Shown here: one piece after another, positions 35,498 to 44,229 of the stretch | Layout of the letters: each line of letters begins with the position of its first letter | Position numbering within the stretch: position 1 is the stretch's first letter | Assembly (NCBI GenBank): GCA_963605425.1 | Contig: CAVCUQ010000001.1 | Span: forward strand, 1-64,000 | DNA length: 64,000 nucleotides | Source of the DNA: JAEELC01 sp963605425 | GTDB lineage: Bacteria; Bacillota_I; Bacilli_A; Acholeplasmatales; Anaeroplasmataceae | Reading direction: 5' to 3' | The notes under the pieces: generated by a model | What the model was told of the DNA's origin: nothing | The model's input: the letters and a program-made list of their open reading frames with translations, nothing else | Databases searched by the model: none | Program-made: the position numbers and the translations under genes

Positions 35498-36748
35498 TTA
35501 TTTAATTTTGTTTAAAATATAAGGTCTTAAAGTAGATACGAAGTGAAGAGAACCAATAATAAGTACCGGTTCATTTAAATTATAAGCATAATCAAATGCT
35601 TCAAATTCATCTTCTATTTTTATTTTATTGATATTAACTTCACTATATAGTGCATCTATATCTTTACATCTAGGATCATCTATTTTAGTTATAATTATCT
35701 TATTTGCAATTTCTTCTAAAACTTTAATAACCTTAGCAGTTTCTTTATCAGCTAGTCCCGTATATAAAATATTATATTTGATATTTGATATCTTCTTTAA
35801 GGCTTTTACTACTTCTAAAGCAGCTGAAACGTTATGTCCACCATCAAGTAAAACAAGTGGAGATCTAGATAACACTTCAAGCCTTCCTGGCCAAAAGATA
35901 TTATTTAAAGTTTTATCAATTAATTTAGAATCTAAGGAAGGATCTATGAAACTTGCAGCTTTAATTGCAAGAATTGCATTACTTGCTTCAAAAGCTCCTA
36001 CTAAATTAGTCTTGTAACAAGTATTATCTAATATAAAAGAAGTACCATCAAAGCTTGATTTAATATTATTTTCCTCTACTTTAATTAAATCTAAAGTTGC
36101 ATTCTTATTCTTACAATAATCCTTAAATAAAGGATATAAACTTTCAGGTGCATTAGCTATTAAATGATTTCCTTCTTTTACAATACCTAATTTATTTAAA
36201 GCAATCTCTTCTAATGTATTTCCTAATACATTCATATGGTCATAACCAATAGATGTTATAACGGAAACATCAGCGTTTATCACGTTAGTTGCGTCAAGTC
36301 TTCCGCCTAAACCTGTTTCAATAACAGCTATATTAACATTTTTTTCTTTAAAATAGATAAAACCTATTAAAGTTACAACTTCAAAGAAAGGCACTATATC
36401 ATCATTAGTAATATTATATTCTAAAATAATAGGATATAAATAATTTACTATATCAAGTAATTCTTTATCAGATATAACTTTTCCATTAACTTCGATTCTC
36501 TCATTAAATTTTAAGATGTAAGGGGAGACAAATCTTCCAACAGTATAAGCATTACTATATAAAATAGATGTAATCATCTCACAGGTAGCACCTTTACCAT
36601 TAGTACCAGCAATATGTATCTTTTTATAACTATTTTCAGGATGATTTAAAATATCTAGTAGCCTTGTCATCCTTGATAAATCTTTTCTTTTTTCTTTTCT
36701 TTTAATATGTTCAACCCAATATATGGCTTCATCTGCATTATTAAACAT
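35498..36748 (-). CDS. folC: Folylpolyglutamate/dihydrofolate synthase
   Basis: 416 residues of the Mur-ligase fold. The P-loop is IAGTNGKGATCEM, followed by FVSPYILKFNERI, ETGLGGRLDATNV (family EVGLGGRLDATN), SIGYDHMNVLGNT, WPGRLEVL and the C-terminal LLDGGHNVSA. It adds glutamates to folates with ATP. It is grouped on the same strand with folA and thyA, forming a folate and thymidylate neighbourhood. A weak AGGTAA site precedes the ATG. Confidence 0.9.
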   Translation of the reverse strand: MFNNADEAIYWVEHIKRKEKRKDLSRMTRLLDILNHPENSYKKIHIAGTNGKGATCEMITSILYSNAYTVGRFVSPYILKFNERIEVNGKVISDKELLDIVNYLYPIILEYNITNDDIVPFFEVVTLIGFIYFKEKNVNIAVIETGLGGRLDATNVINADVSVITSIGYDHMNVLGNTLEEIALNKLGIVKEGNHLIANAPESLYPLFKDYCKNKNATLDLIKVEENNIKSSFDGTSFILDNTCYKTNLVGAFEASNAILAIKAASFIDPSLDSKLIDKTLNNIFWPGRLEVLSRSPLVLLDGGHNVSAALEVVKALKKISNIKYNILYTGLADKETAKVIKVLEEIANKIIITKIDDPRCKDIDALYSEVNINKIKIEDEFEAFDYAYNLNEPVLIIGSLHFVSTLRPYILNKIK

Positions 36749-36763
36749 ATAAATTACCTAGTT

Positions 36764-37300
36764 CTAATTAATATTTGTATTCTTTAAGAATTCTTCTAAA
36801 TCAGTATAGTTAATGATATAAAAATCACTAATCTTCATATCATCATAAATAAATCTTGCAAAATATTTATTATCATAAACAATCTTTTGTTTAGCATTAG
36901 GATATAATACTAATACTTTATAATATCTATTCTTGCCATCGAGATTAGGTTTGAATTCGCGAAATTTAACTAAATTAAGAGGATTCTTTAAATCATCAGT
37001 TGGAGATTTGCTTAAAAAGAATTCATCATCTTCTGTTACTTTTAAATATTTATCAGATGTATCTTTAATAATCTTAAAGTAGAAAAGATCATAAGGTCTT
37101 TCAACATAAATATCATAAAAGCCATTATATTTCATATACATTAAGTCAATTTTAGATAATGATTTCTTGATAGTCTCATAACAAGTATTTTCAAGCTTAT
37201 ATTTTACTTTTTTATAGATAATATAAATAGTAAATGAAAGAACTGTAAGAAATATTATTAAAGGAAGTATTATGTAGATAATAATTTGTTTACTTGTCAT
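36764..37300 (-). CDS. Single-pass membrane protein, unknown
   Basis: 178 residues. A single N-terminal membrane helix (about residues 7-28) with a following Lys-rich stop signal gives an N-out/C-in or anchored topology. The ~145-residue remainder is rich in Tyr, Phe and Lys with alternating beta pattern. No family is recognised. It sits 14 bases after plsC and just before folC on the same strand, so it is probably co-transcribed. Confidence 0.65.
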   Translation of the reverse strand: MTSKQIIIYIILPLIIFLTVLSFTIYIIYKKVKYKLENTCYETIKKSLSKIDLMYMKYNGFYDIYVERPYDLFYFKIIKDTSDKYLKVTEDDEFFLSKSPTDDLKNPLNLVKFREFKPNLDGKNRYYKVLVLYPNAKQKIVYDNKYFARFIYDDMKISDFYIINYTDLEEFLKNTNIN

Positions 37301-37314
37301 GATTTTCTCCTTTC

Positions 37315-38157
37315 TTAGTTTTTATTATTTAACACACCTTGATCAATAACAGATTCAACATATTCACCTAAAAGATGAGTGTTAACTTCTTTTGAAACTG
37401 ATAAATCAGTAAATTTTTCCTTGTATTCATCACTTGTTATAGGCTTATGAAAAATTACTTTAATATTAGTTCTCTTTTTAAAAGCATTAGTTGTGAGTTT
37501 ACTAGAACCTATAATTGAAACCGGAAGGATTGTAGCGTTAGCTTTAGTAGCTAATTTAAAAGCACCAGCTCTAAGGCCTTGGCAAGTCTCAACTTCTCTT
37601 GTCTTTACTCCTCCTTCAGGGAAAATAAAGAAATTAAGTCCACCCTTAACAAGTTTAATAGCCTTAAGAAGTGATTTAACAGCTGCCATATCATTTTCTC
37701 TATCAACGTATTGGACATGAAGACATTTACAAATTTGTTTTAAGAAAGGCATATCTTCAACCTCTTTTTTAGCAATTCCAGAAATAGGTCTATTTAAAGC
37801 TTCATATAAAATTGTTACATCAAGCATAGATTTATGGTTTGCAAAAAGGACAAAGGTTTCATTTGGAATGTTCTCTTTACCTTCTACTGTAACATGAATT
37901 TTACCAAGTCTGTTTGCAAAAATAACAAATGGTCTTACAACATTCTTTAAGAATTTACTTCCTGGTTTTAAGTGAGGAAATACTAGATAGAACATTATTA
38001 CTAAATATAATAATATAAGTGCTACTACAGTTATAAATGCAAGAGGCGCCCATAGGAATATAAATTCCCAGGCTAGTCCGTTGATATTATGAGCGATAAA
38101 ATTATATAAAAGAGTTACAACTATAGTAAGTACTATAATTAATATTGATACAAACAT
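37315..38157 (-). CDS. plsC: 1-acyl-sn-glycerol-3-phosphate acyltransferase
   Basis: 280 residues. Two N-terminal membrane helices (about 3-22 and 32-60) are followed by the acyltransferase box ANHKSMLDVTIL (NHxxxxD). FIFPEGGVKTRE stands for the usual FPEGTRS, and AILPVSI follows. It converts lysophosphatidate to phosphatidate, the step after PlsY. It is only 4 bases downstream of folA, in an apparent thyA-folA-plsC operon. Confidence 0.85.
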   Translation of the reverse strand: MFVSILIIVLTIVVTLLYNFIAHNINGLAWEFIFLWAPLAFITVVALILLYLVIMFYLVFPHLKPGSKFLKNVVRPFVIFANRLGKIHVTVEGKENIPNETFVLFANHKSMLDVTILYEALNRPISGIAKKEVEDMPFLKQICKCLHVQYVDRENDMAAVKSLLKAIKLVKGGLNFFIFPEGGVKTREVETCQGLRAGAFKLATKANATILPVSIIGSSKLTTNAFKKRTNIKVIFHKPITSDEYKEKFTDLSVSKEVNTHLLGEYVESVIDQGVLNNKN

Positions 38158-38161
38158 AAGC

Positions 38162-38632
38162 CTATCTTACTCTTTCATAAATACAATAATTAACTTTTTC
38201 AGTTTCGCAAGAAGATGTAAGTCTAAACTTATTAGTATCTATTTTATCCATATAAGTGTCACCTTCATGAACTCCTTTTATATAAGATACATATAATTCA
38301 TCGGCATAAGGATAGAAAGTCTCATATACTTTCTTTCCTCCGACAACAAAAATATCAAAGTTTAATTCTTTAACAAATTTATCTAAATCATGAACTAATT
38401 CAACTCTATCATCATTAATGTCTTTACTTGTTAAAACATAAGTTTTCTTATAAGGGAAATTCTTATCTTTATAATATCCTAAAAGTGAAACATAGGTATT
38501 ATATCCCATAATTACTCTGCTATCTTTAGTTTTATTTTTATAATAGATAAGGTCTTCTTTAACATGCCATGGCATCTTGTTATTTGATCCTATAAGGCCA
38601 GATTCATCCATAGCCCAAATCATTTTAATCAT
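38162..38632 (-). CDS. folA: Dihydrofolate reductase
   Basis: 156 residues. IWAMDESGLIGSNNKMPWHVKEDLIYY holds the Met20 loop and the catalytic Asp-like position (E26-D27 region), followed by VIMGYNTYVSL and IFVVGGKKVYETFYPYADELYVS. It regenerates tetrahydrofolate with NADPH, needed because ThyA consumes it. Its ATG shares one base with the thyA stop. Confidence 0.92.
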   Translation of the reverse strand: MIKMIWAMDESGLIGSNNKMPWHVKEDLIYYKNKTKDSRVIMGYNTYVSLLGYYKDKNFPYKKTYVLTSKDINDDRVELVHDLDKFVKELNFDIFVVGGKKVYETFYPYADELYVSYIKGVHEGDTYMDKIDTNKFRLTSSCETEKVNYCIYERVR

Positions 38633-39498
38633 TATACTGATACCTTTCCTTTTATACCTGAATGAGGATTATAATCACTTAAAGTAAAGTCTTCATATTT
38701 AAAATCAAATACTGATTTAACGTTAGGGTTTAAAGTCATCTTAGGAAGAGGACGTAAACTTCTTGAAATTTGTTTATTTACTTGTTCAATATGATTTAAA
38801 TAAATATGTGCATCACCTAAAGTGTGGACAAAGTCGCCAAGTTCTAAGTTACATTCTCTTGCAATCATCATTGTAAGAAGTGAATAAGATGCAATATTGA
38901 ATGGTACACCTAGGAATACATCAGCTGAACGTTGATATAATTGACAAGATAGTTTTCCATCATTTACATAAAATTGAACTAAACAATGACAAGGTGGAAG
39001 AGCCATACTAGGTACATCTTTAGGATTCCAAGCTGATAAGACTAATCTTCTAGAATCAGGGTTAACTTTAATTTCTTCAATGATATTTTTAAGTTGATCT
39101 ACACCATCAAAGTTTCTCCATTGTTTACCATAAACAGGACCTAAATCTCCCCATTTTTTGGCAAATTCTTCATCTTCTTTGATTTTTTGGACAAATTCTA
39201 GAATAGTTTCGCCCTTAAATTCACTTGACTCTGTATAAGCTTTATAAGGCCATTCGTTCCAAATTCTAACATCATTATCAACTAAATATTTAATATTTGT
39301 AGAACCAGAAATAAACCATAAAAGTTCGTGAATAATACTCTTTAAATGAACTCTTTTGGTTGTAAGTAAAGGGAAACCTTCATTTAAATCAAAACGCATT
39401 TGATATCCAAAAATAGAGATGGTACCAGTACCTGTTCTATCTTCTTTCTTATGTCCTTTTTCAAGGATAGTTTTACATAAATCTATATATTGTTTCAT
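38632..39498 (-). CDS. thyA: Thymidylate synthase
   Basis: 288 residues. DRTGTGTISIFGYQMRFDL at the start, PLLTTKRVHLKSIIHELLWF, the catalytic Cys in LPPCHCLVQFYV, RSADVFLGVPFNIASYSLL and GDAHIYLNH are all classic. It makes dTMP from dUMP using methylene-tetrahydrofolate. First gene of the thyA-folA-plsC run, with an AGGTGAT site. It is somewhat longer than the 264-residue E. coli enzyme because of an insertion near residues 90-120, as in some Firmicutes. Confidence 0.95.
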   Translation of the reverse strand: MKQYIDLCKTILEKGHKKEDRTGTGTISIFGYQMRFDLNEGFPLLTTKRVHLKSIIHELLWFISGSTNIKYLVDNDVRIWNEWPYKAYTESSEFKGETILEFVQKIKEDEEFAKKWGDLGPVYGKQWRNFDGVDQLKNIIEEIKVNPDSRRLVLSAWNPKDVPSMALPPCHCLVQFYVNDGKLSCQLYQRSADVFLGVPFNIASYSLLTMMIARECNLELGDFVHTLGDAHIYLNHIEQVNKQISRSLRPLPKMTLNPNVKSVFDFKYEDFTLSDYNPHSGIKGKVSV

Positions 39499-39554
39499 TA
39501 AAAATCACCTAAAAGTATTATATCAATATAAACTTAACTTTTCAATTATAACTA

Positions 39555-39590
39555 TTAAAAAGGGAGGAAACCCTTATAGGGACTCCTCCT
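39555..39590 (-). terminator. ssb terminator overlapping the gene end
   Basis: GGAGG and CCTCC plus an inner CCCT/AGGG form a two-part stem that includes the stop codon and is followed by a T-run read leftward. Confidence 0.75.
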
Positions 39591-39924
39591 TGTTTTCTTT
39601 CGCTTTATATGGTGAAATAAGTGCGATACGTTCACAAATAATTGATAGTGCATTAATTTTAGGACCTGTTGCAAGTTCAACTTGATTTGTTTGAAGTCTT
39701 CCTTTTAAAGCTACTAAATCTCCTTTATGAATTCTCTCTGAAGCGATATTGCATAGGGTATCAAACATTGTGACAGGAATGAAATCAGTATCATATTGAT
39801 TTGTTTCATTATTTTTAAAAGGTCTTTGACATGCAAGTGTGATTCTAGTATAGTCAGTTCCATTTCCTTTTAAAACTTCAACATCCTGGCAAACTCTCCC
39901 TATTAACATTACATAGTTATACAT
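39574..39924 (-). CDS. ssb: Short single-stranded DNA-binding protein
   Basis: 116 residues forming one OB fold: MYNYVMLIGRVCQDVEV, RITLACQRPF, DFIPVTMFDTLCNIASERIHKGDLVALKGRLQTN. It lacks the Gly/Pro-rich tail and acidic DDDLPF-type tip that recruits replication and repair partners, and ends KAKENKEESL. This is like the shorter SsbB/YwpH paralogues used in transformation rather than the main replication SSB. It is monocistronic with its own promoter and terminator. Confidence 0.85.
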   Translation of the reverse strand: MYNYVMLIGRVCQDVEVLKGNGTDYTRITLACQRPFKNNETNQYDTDFIPVTMFDTLCNIASERIHKGDLVALKGRLQTNQVELATGPKINALSIICERIALISPYKAKENKEESL

Positions 39925-39963
39925 TTTGCCTCCTTAATTAAATTTAACACATGTGCTGATTAG

Positions 39964-39992
39964 ATATTACACTTAAGTAAAATTAATTGCAA
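39964..39992 (-). promoter_or_regulatory. ssb promoter
   Basis: Leftward TTGCAA (39987-39992), 17 bases, TAATAT (39964-39969), about 40 bases before the start. Confidence 0.6.
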
Positions 39993-40040
39993 ATGAGCAA
40001 AATTGAAGCCAAAACGATTAAAATTTAATTATTTTTATAA

Positions 40041-40070
40041 AAAAGACTGCATTACAAGTAATACAGCCTT
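40041..40070 (-). terminator. ABC-F terminator
   Basis: GACTGCATTAC and GTAATACAGCC pair over most of their length, with a T-run read leftward. Confidence 0.8.
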
Positions 40071-40138
40071 TAGAGTTTATGATTTAATTTAATTTTGATA
40101 AAAATTTGAAAGAAAAATAATTTTAAACTATTTTTTGA

Positions 40139-41692
40139 TTAAACAATCTTTAATGTCCATTCTTCAGCGTTCAATATTGTATCACATAGTCCATCATAGA
40201 ATTCTGGCTCGTGAGATACTAAAATGACAGTACCTTTATAAGCTGATAGAGCTTCTTTTAAAGATTCTTTTGCAAGTTTATCTAAATGGTTAGTAGGTTC
40301 GTCAAGAACTAGACAGTTAGTTTCTTTAAGCATTATCTTGCAAATTCTAACCTTAGCTTGTTCTCCTCCTGATAAAACTATCATTAAAGATTCAATCTTT
40401 TCCTTAGTTAATCCGCAGCTAGCAAGTGCACCTCTAACCTCAGCTTGAGTCATAGCTGGATACATATCCCAAATTTCTTGTAAAGCTTGTTTATGACTTC
40501 CAACTTCTTCTTGTTCAAAATAACCAGGTTCTAATTTGTAATCAAGTTTAACTTCGCCACTAATAGGTTTTAAAATACCTAAAATAGTTTTAAGTAAAGT
40601 AGATTTACCAATACCGTTAGCACCTTTGATAGCTACCTTATGTCCTTTTTCAATAACTAAATTGATAGGACGAGTTAGAGGCTCATTATAACCTATAACA
40701 ACATTATCTAAGCTTACAACAAATCTACCACTTGAAGGAGCTTCATTAAACTTAAAATTAGGTTTGATAGCTTCTTGAGGTTTATCTAAAATAACCATTT
40801 TATCAAGTCTTCTTTGTCTTGATTTTGCTAAATCTGTAGTAGCTACTCTAGCTTTATTTTTAGCAATAAACTTCTCTAACTTATCAATTTCTTTTTGTTG
40901 CTTATCATAAGCCATTTGTTGATGTAATAGTTCAGTTTCATGTAATGTTACAAAAGTATCATAGTTACCAGTGTAACGTCTCATATTACCAGCTTCAAGA
41001 TTATAAATAACATTTACAACTTTATTTAAGAATGGAATATCATGGCTTACAAGAATGAAGGCATTCTCATAATTTAATAAATAATTAGTAAGCCAGTTGA
41101 TATGTTCAACATCTAGGTAGTTAGTAGGTTCATCTAATATTAAAATCATAGGGTTTTCAAGTAATAATTTAGTTAGCAATACCTTAGATCTTTGACCACC
41201 TGATAAATCGGTTACATCTCTATCATAACCTAAATCATTAAGACCTAGACCATTTCCTACTTGTTCAATCTTTGAATCAATATTATAGAATCCAGATACA
41301 TCAAGTTCAGATTGGATTTCACCAATATCTTCCATCATTTGGTTAACTTCTTCTTCGCTTGCATCAGCCATTTTGTCGTACATCGCAAACATTTCTTGTT
41401 CCATTTGGAAATAATGATTAAATGCTGTACGTAAATATTCTTTAATAGATAAACCTTTTTCAAGTTTAGTATATTGATCTAGATAACCAGTTGTAATATG
41501 TTTAGCCCATTCAATCTTACCTGAATCTGGTTTAATATTACCTGTAATTATGTTTAAAAATGTAGTCTTACCTTCACCATTATTACCAATAAGACCGATA
41601 TGTTCACCTTTATTTAATTGGAATGTTGCATTCTCTAAAATTGTTCTCTCACCAAAACCATGAGATACATTAGTAGCTTTTAAAACAGCCAT
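40139..41692 (-). CDS. ABC-F family ATPase
   Basis: 517 residues, two ABC domains in one chain and no membrane part. Domain 1 has IGNNGEGKTTF, LSGGQRSKVLLTK and ILILDEPTNYLD. Domain 2 has KGANGIGKSTLLK, VLSGGEQAKVRICK and LVLDEPTNHLD. A charged linker (residues ~245-310) joins them. ABC-F proteins act on the ribosome in translation control or antibiotic protection; this one is like the housekeeping YdiF/Uup/EttA types. It lies 12 bases after the phosphopantetheinyl transferase gene. Confidence 0.88.
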   Translation of the reverse strand: MAVLKATNVSHGFGERTILENATFQLNKGEHIGLIGNNGEGKTTFLNIITGNIKPDSGKIEWAKHITTGYLDQYTKLEKGLSIKEYLRTAFNHYFQMEQEMFAMYDKMADASEEEVNQMMEDIGEIQSELDVSGFYNIDSKIEQVGNGLGLNDLGYDRDVTDLSGGQRSKVLLTKLLLENPMILILDEPTNYLDVEHINWLTNYLLNYENAFILVSHDIPFLNKVVNVIYNLEAGNMRRYTGNYDTFVTLHETELLHQQMAYDKQQKEIDKLEKFIAKNKARVATTDLAKSRQRRLDKMVILDKPQEAIKPNFKFNEAPSSGRFVVSLDNVVIGYNEPLTRPINLVIEKGHKVAIKGANGIGKSTLLKTILGILKPISGEVKLDYKLEPGYFEQEEVGSHKQALQEIWDMYPAMTQAEVRGALASCGLTKEKIESLMIVLSGGEQAKVRICKIMLKETNCLVLDEPTNHLDKLAKESLKEALSAYKGTVILVSHEPEFYDGLCDTILNAEEWTLKIV

Positions 41693-41704
41693 TTTAAAAT
41701 CCTC

Positions 41705-42283
41705 CTATTTTACTAAAGTTATAACTAAATGATTAATATAAATAGTCTGGCATTTTATATTATCATCTCTTTTAATATCAATTAAATATCTTCCAAGACC
41801 TTTTCCAATATATTTAGAATAAGCTTCTTTAAATGTCCATAAGGCTAGTTTATCATCATTTTCTTTAGCCTCGCCTATTTCATCCTTGCTAGCGACGTAC
41901 TCTAAAACTTTAATATTCTTAATTTGTCTGTGTTCTATATCAAGTGCTACATTGTTATTAGATATTACAAAAGCAACAAAATGATCAGAATGACTAACAG
42001 AATAGTAATAATTATAATTTTTTAAATAAGGTCTTTTACCTTCTTCTCTTGAAATTATAATTTCTTCAGGTTTTATATTAAGTTTTTTAGCTAATTCTAT
42101 TTTAGGCAGTATATAAGAAATAATATGATTTACTTTATCTTGTTCTAATTTATATTTTTCAATATTTTCAATTTCTAAGTTCGTTAAATATTTAGAAAAA
42201 TATTTTTTTAAAGTTTCATAATTATCATCTTTAGTATCAATTATAATAATTTCTTCATCTAAAACGTTATAAGTATATCTCAT
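41705..42283 (-). CDS. 4'-Phosphopantetheinyl transferase, Sfp type
   Basis: 192 residues. GKRPYL, YYYSVSHSDHFVAFVIS, VALDIEHRQI (Mg-binding Asp-x-Glu) and WTFKEAYSKYIGKGLG (W-KEA-K) are the family motifs. It attaches the phosphopantetheine arm of CoA to carrier proteins, possibly ACP if no AcpS is present. No polyketide or peptide synthetase is nearby. It is co-transcribed with the ABC-F gene. Confidence 0.85.
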   Translation of the reverse strand: MRYTYNVLDEEIIIIDTKDDNYETLKKYFSKYLTNLEIENIEKYKLEQDKVNHIISYILPKIELAKKLNIKPEEIIISREEGKRPYLKNYNYYYSVSHSDHFVAFVISNNNVALDIEHRQIKNIKVLEYVASKDEIGEAKENDDKLALWTFKEAYSKYIGKGLGRYLIDIKRDDNIKCQTIYINHLVITLVK

Positions 42284-42290
42284 ACGACCT

Positions 42291-42317
42291 CAAAAAAATA
42301 GGATTTTAAAGTCCTAT
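42291..42317 (-). terminator. Nudix gene terminator
   Basis: ATAGGA and TCCTAT with inner A/T pairs and a T-run read leftward. It separates the Nudix gene from the transferase gene. Confidence 0.75.
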
Positions 42318-42727
42318 TTTATATTTGTTAAATATTCATTTGCTTCTCTTAGAACATCCTTATCATTATCATATGTTAAGGCATTTAAAGCTTCCTCATA
42401 GTTTAAGAAATAAATTTCTTTAACTTCATCCTTTTGAACTTTTAAATTACCTATAATATTAGCCTCAGCTAAAAAATAGACAACTTTCTTTTCAACATCT
42501 TGCATAGGATAATAATGAGTAGATTCTTTAAAACAAGAAAGGAACATTACATCAAGACCTGTCTCTTCTTTAATTTCTCGCTCTGCTGTTTCTATATCTG
42601 TTTCATCATTTTCAACATGACCCTTAGGGAATGCAAAATGACCTTCAACCATTTCTTCAATTAAGAATTTAATTTCATTATTGATTTTAGTAAAAACTAC
42701 TGCTCCACAACTTTTTTCTTTTTTCAT
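42314..42727 (-). CDS. Nudix hydrolase
   Basis: 137 residues. The Nudix box GHVENDETDIETAEREIKEE continues TGLD (GX5EX7REUXEEXGU). KEKSCGAVVF at the start and AFPKG before the box resemble bis(5'-nucleosyl)-tetraphosphatase-type members. It cleaves a nucleoside diphosphate linked to another moiety; the substrate is unproven. A single gene with its own terminator. Confidence 0.85.
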   Translation of the reverse strand: MKKEKSCGAVVFTKINNEIKFLIEEMVEGHFAFPKGHVENDETDIETAEREIKEETGLDVMFLSCFKESTHYYPMQDVEKKVVYFLAEANIIGNLKVQKDEVKEIYFLNYEEALNALTYDNDKDVLREANEYLTNIK

Positions 42728-42844
42728 ATTATACCGCCTTTAAAACTAACTCATTATAACATACTTCTAAAAGTAAAAAAAGCAAAAAATAATCTTAAGT
42801 ATTTAAATGTGATATTATTCAGGTAGTTATTATATTGAATTTGG

Positions 42845-42922
42845 TCATGTTCACTAGAATTTTCATATCATGTTCACTAATGTGTTCACCATGTTCACTA
42901 TCATGTTCGCTAGTGAGCACTA
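42845..42922. repeat. Clustered TCATGTTCACTA repeats
   Basis: Copies at 42845-42856 and 42868-42879 are identical. Close variants lie at 42889-42900 and 42901-42912, and a partial TGTGTTCACC at 42881-42890. The cluster ends in an inverted half (TAGTGAGCAC at 42911-42920). It lies just after the CDF gene stop and upstream of the Nudix gene. It may be a multi-site operator or a simple repeat expansion. Confidence 0.75.
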
Positions 42923-42932
42923 ACAATCAATA

Positions 42933-44123
42933 TTATTCATCAAAAGAGTGATCATAATTAATAGATAATATATATTTCTTATTTAATTTATTGTAAATAT
43001 AATCCTTTATATCATCTTGTTTTATTTTATTATTATAAGGTATAAGTAAATCAAATATTAAAATGGAATATTCTTTTTTCTTTACTAATCTTAAATCATG
43101 AAAAGATAGATTAGAATCTAATTCATTAATAATCTTTGATAATTTATCTTTTACTTCTTCTCTTTCAGGGTCATTTGGATTGGTTGGGTCCATATGTATT
43201 GTTAAATCAACGTTAAAACATTTTTTAACTTCTTTTTCAATATTTTCAGTATATTCATCAATCTCTTTAAAACAAGAATTCTCATCAACTTCAACATGCA
43301 TTGTCATAAAACAAGCATTTTCACCATATTTATGACAAATAATATCATGAGTACCTAATACTAAATCATATTTCTTTACAAAATTATCTATGTCTTTAAT
43401 AAATTCTTTATCAGCTGGTGTTCCTATAATTAAATCACTTTGAGCTTTAGTTAATTTAATACCACTAATTAAAATTAAAATAGCTTCTAAAACACCAAGT
43501 AGACCATCTAGAGAGAAAGGACATCTAATGTTATTTATATAAAGTGCATAATTAATCACTAATCCTAAAATAATAACTAAAGCAGATATAATATCTGTTA
43601 AACTATCTACTGCATTATCTTTTAGATTCTCACTATTTATTAATTTAGCTAATTTATTGTAAGATGCAAATTGATAAAGTTTAATTAAAATAGTTAAAAC
43701 TAAAACAACTATTGTGATATAAAATAATTTGTTAGATATACTGAATTCTTCATTTTCAACTAGTTTTTGTATTGATGTAATTAAAAGTGACCCACCAATA
43801 AAACAAATTAAAAGAGAAACGATTAATCCTGATACATATTCTACTCTTTGATGGCCAAATGGGTGTTTACTATCTGCAGGTTTGCTGGCAATTTTAAAAC
43901 CTAGGAGAGTAATAACATTAGCACCAAAATCAGAAACAGAATCAACTGCATTTGCAATAATAGATACTGAATTTATAATAAGGCCTATTGAAAGTTTAGA
44001 TACTATTAAAATAAAATTAGTAATTATACCAATTATAGCACCCATAACTCCAAAACTATTACGAGTTTCAGTGTCACGCATATTCTTACCATCAGATAAT
44101 TTTTTTATAAAATAATTAAGCAT
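42933..44123 (-). CDS. Cation diffusion facilitator family transporter
   Basis: 396 residues. Six membrane helices span about 20-215. Metal-site positions are in SIIANAVDSVSDF and LKDNAVDSLTDI, and the GHQRVEYVSG loop is typical. The cytoplasmic C-terminal domain carries HxH-type positions (CHKYGENACFMTMHVEVD) and extends ~100 residues beyond the common length. It exports a divalent cation such as Zn, Mn or Fe in exchange for protons. Start ATG 44123 follows AAAGGTGAT; the ATG at 44141 has no site. Confidence 0.85.
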   Translation of the reverse strand: MLNYFIKKLSDGKNMRDTETRNSFGVMGAIIGIITNFILIVSKLSIGLIINSVSIIANAVDSVSDFGANVITLLGFKIASKPADSKHPFGHQRVEYVSGLIVSLLICFIGGSLLITSIQKLVENEEFSISNKLFYITIVVLVLTILIKLYQFASYNKLAKLINSENLKDNAVDSLTDIISALVIILGLVINYALYINNIRCPFSLDGLLGVLEAILILISGIKLTKAQSDLIIGTPADKEFIKDIDNFVKKYDLVLGTHDIICHKYGENACFMTMHVEVDENSCFKEIDEYTENIEKEVKKCFNVDLTIHMDPTNPNDPEREEVKDKLSKIINELDSNLSFHDLRLVKKKEYSILIFDLLIPYNNKIKQDDIKDYIYNKLNKKYILSINYDHSFDE

Positions 44124-44196
44124 ACAATCACCTTTATTCATTCTTTCTAGTATATCATAAATTAATTAAAAAAATCTATATATTTTGATGATAATT

Positions 44197-44224
44197 AAAA
44201 AGATCAAGGACTAACCTTGACCTA
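44197..44224 (-). terminator. Terminator of the first ABC exporter operon
   Basis: TCAAGG and CCTTGA enclose a 5-base loop, with a T-run read leftward. Confidence 0.8.
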
Positions 44225-44229
44225 ATTTA

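Noticed and set aside
42845..42922. CRISPR array
   Set aside because: Repeats are only 12 bases with irregular 0-11-base gaps and no cas genes; no CRISPR-like array was seen elsewhere either.
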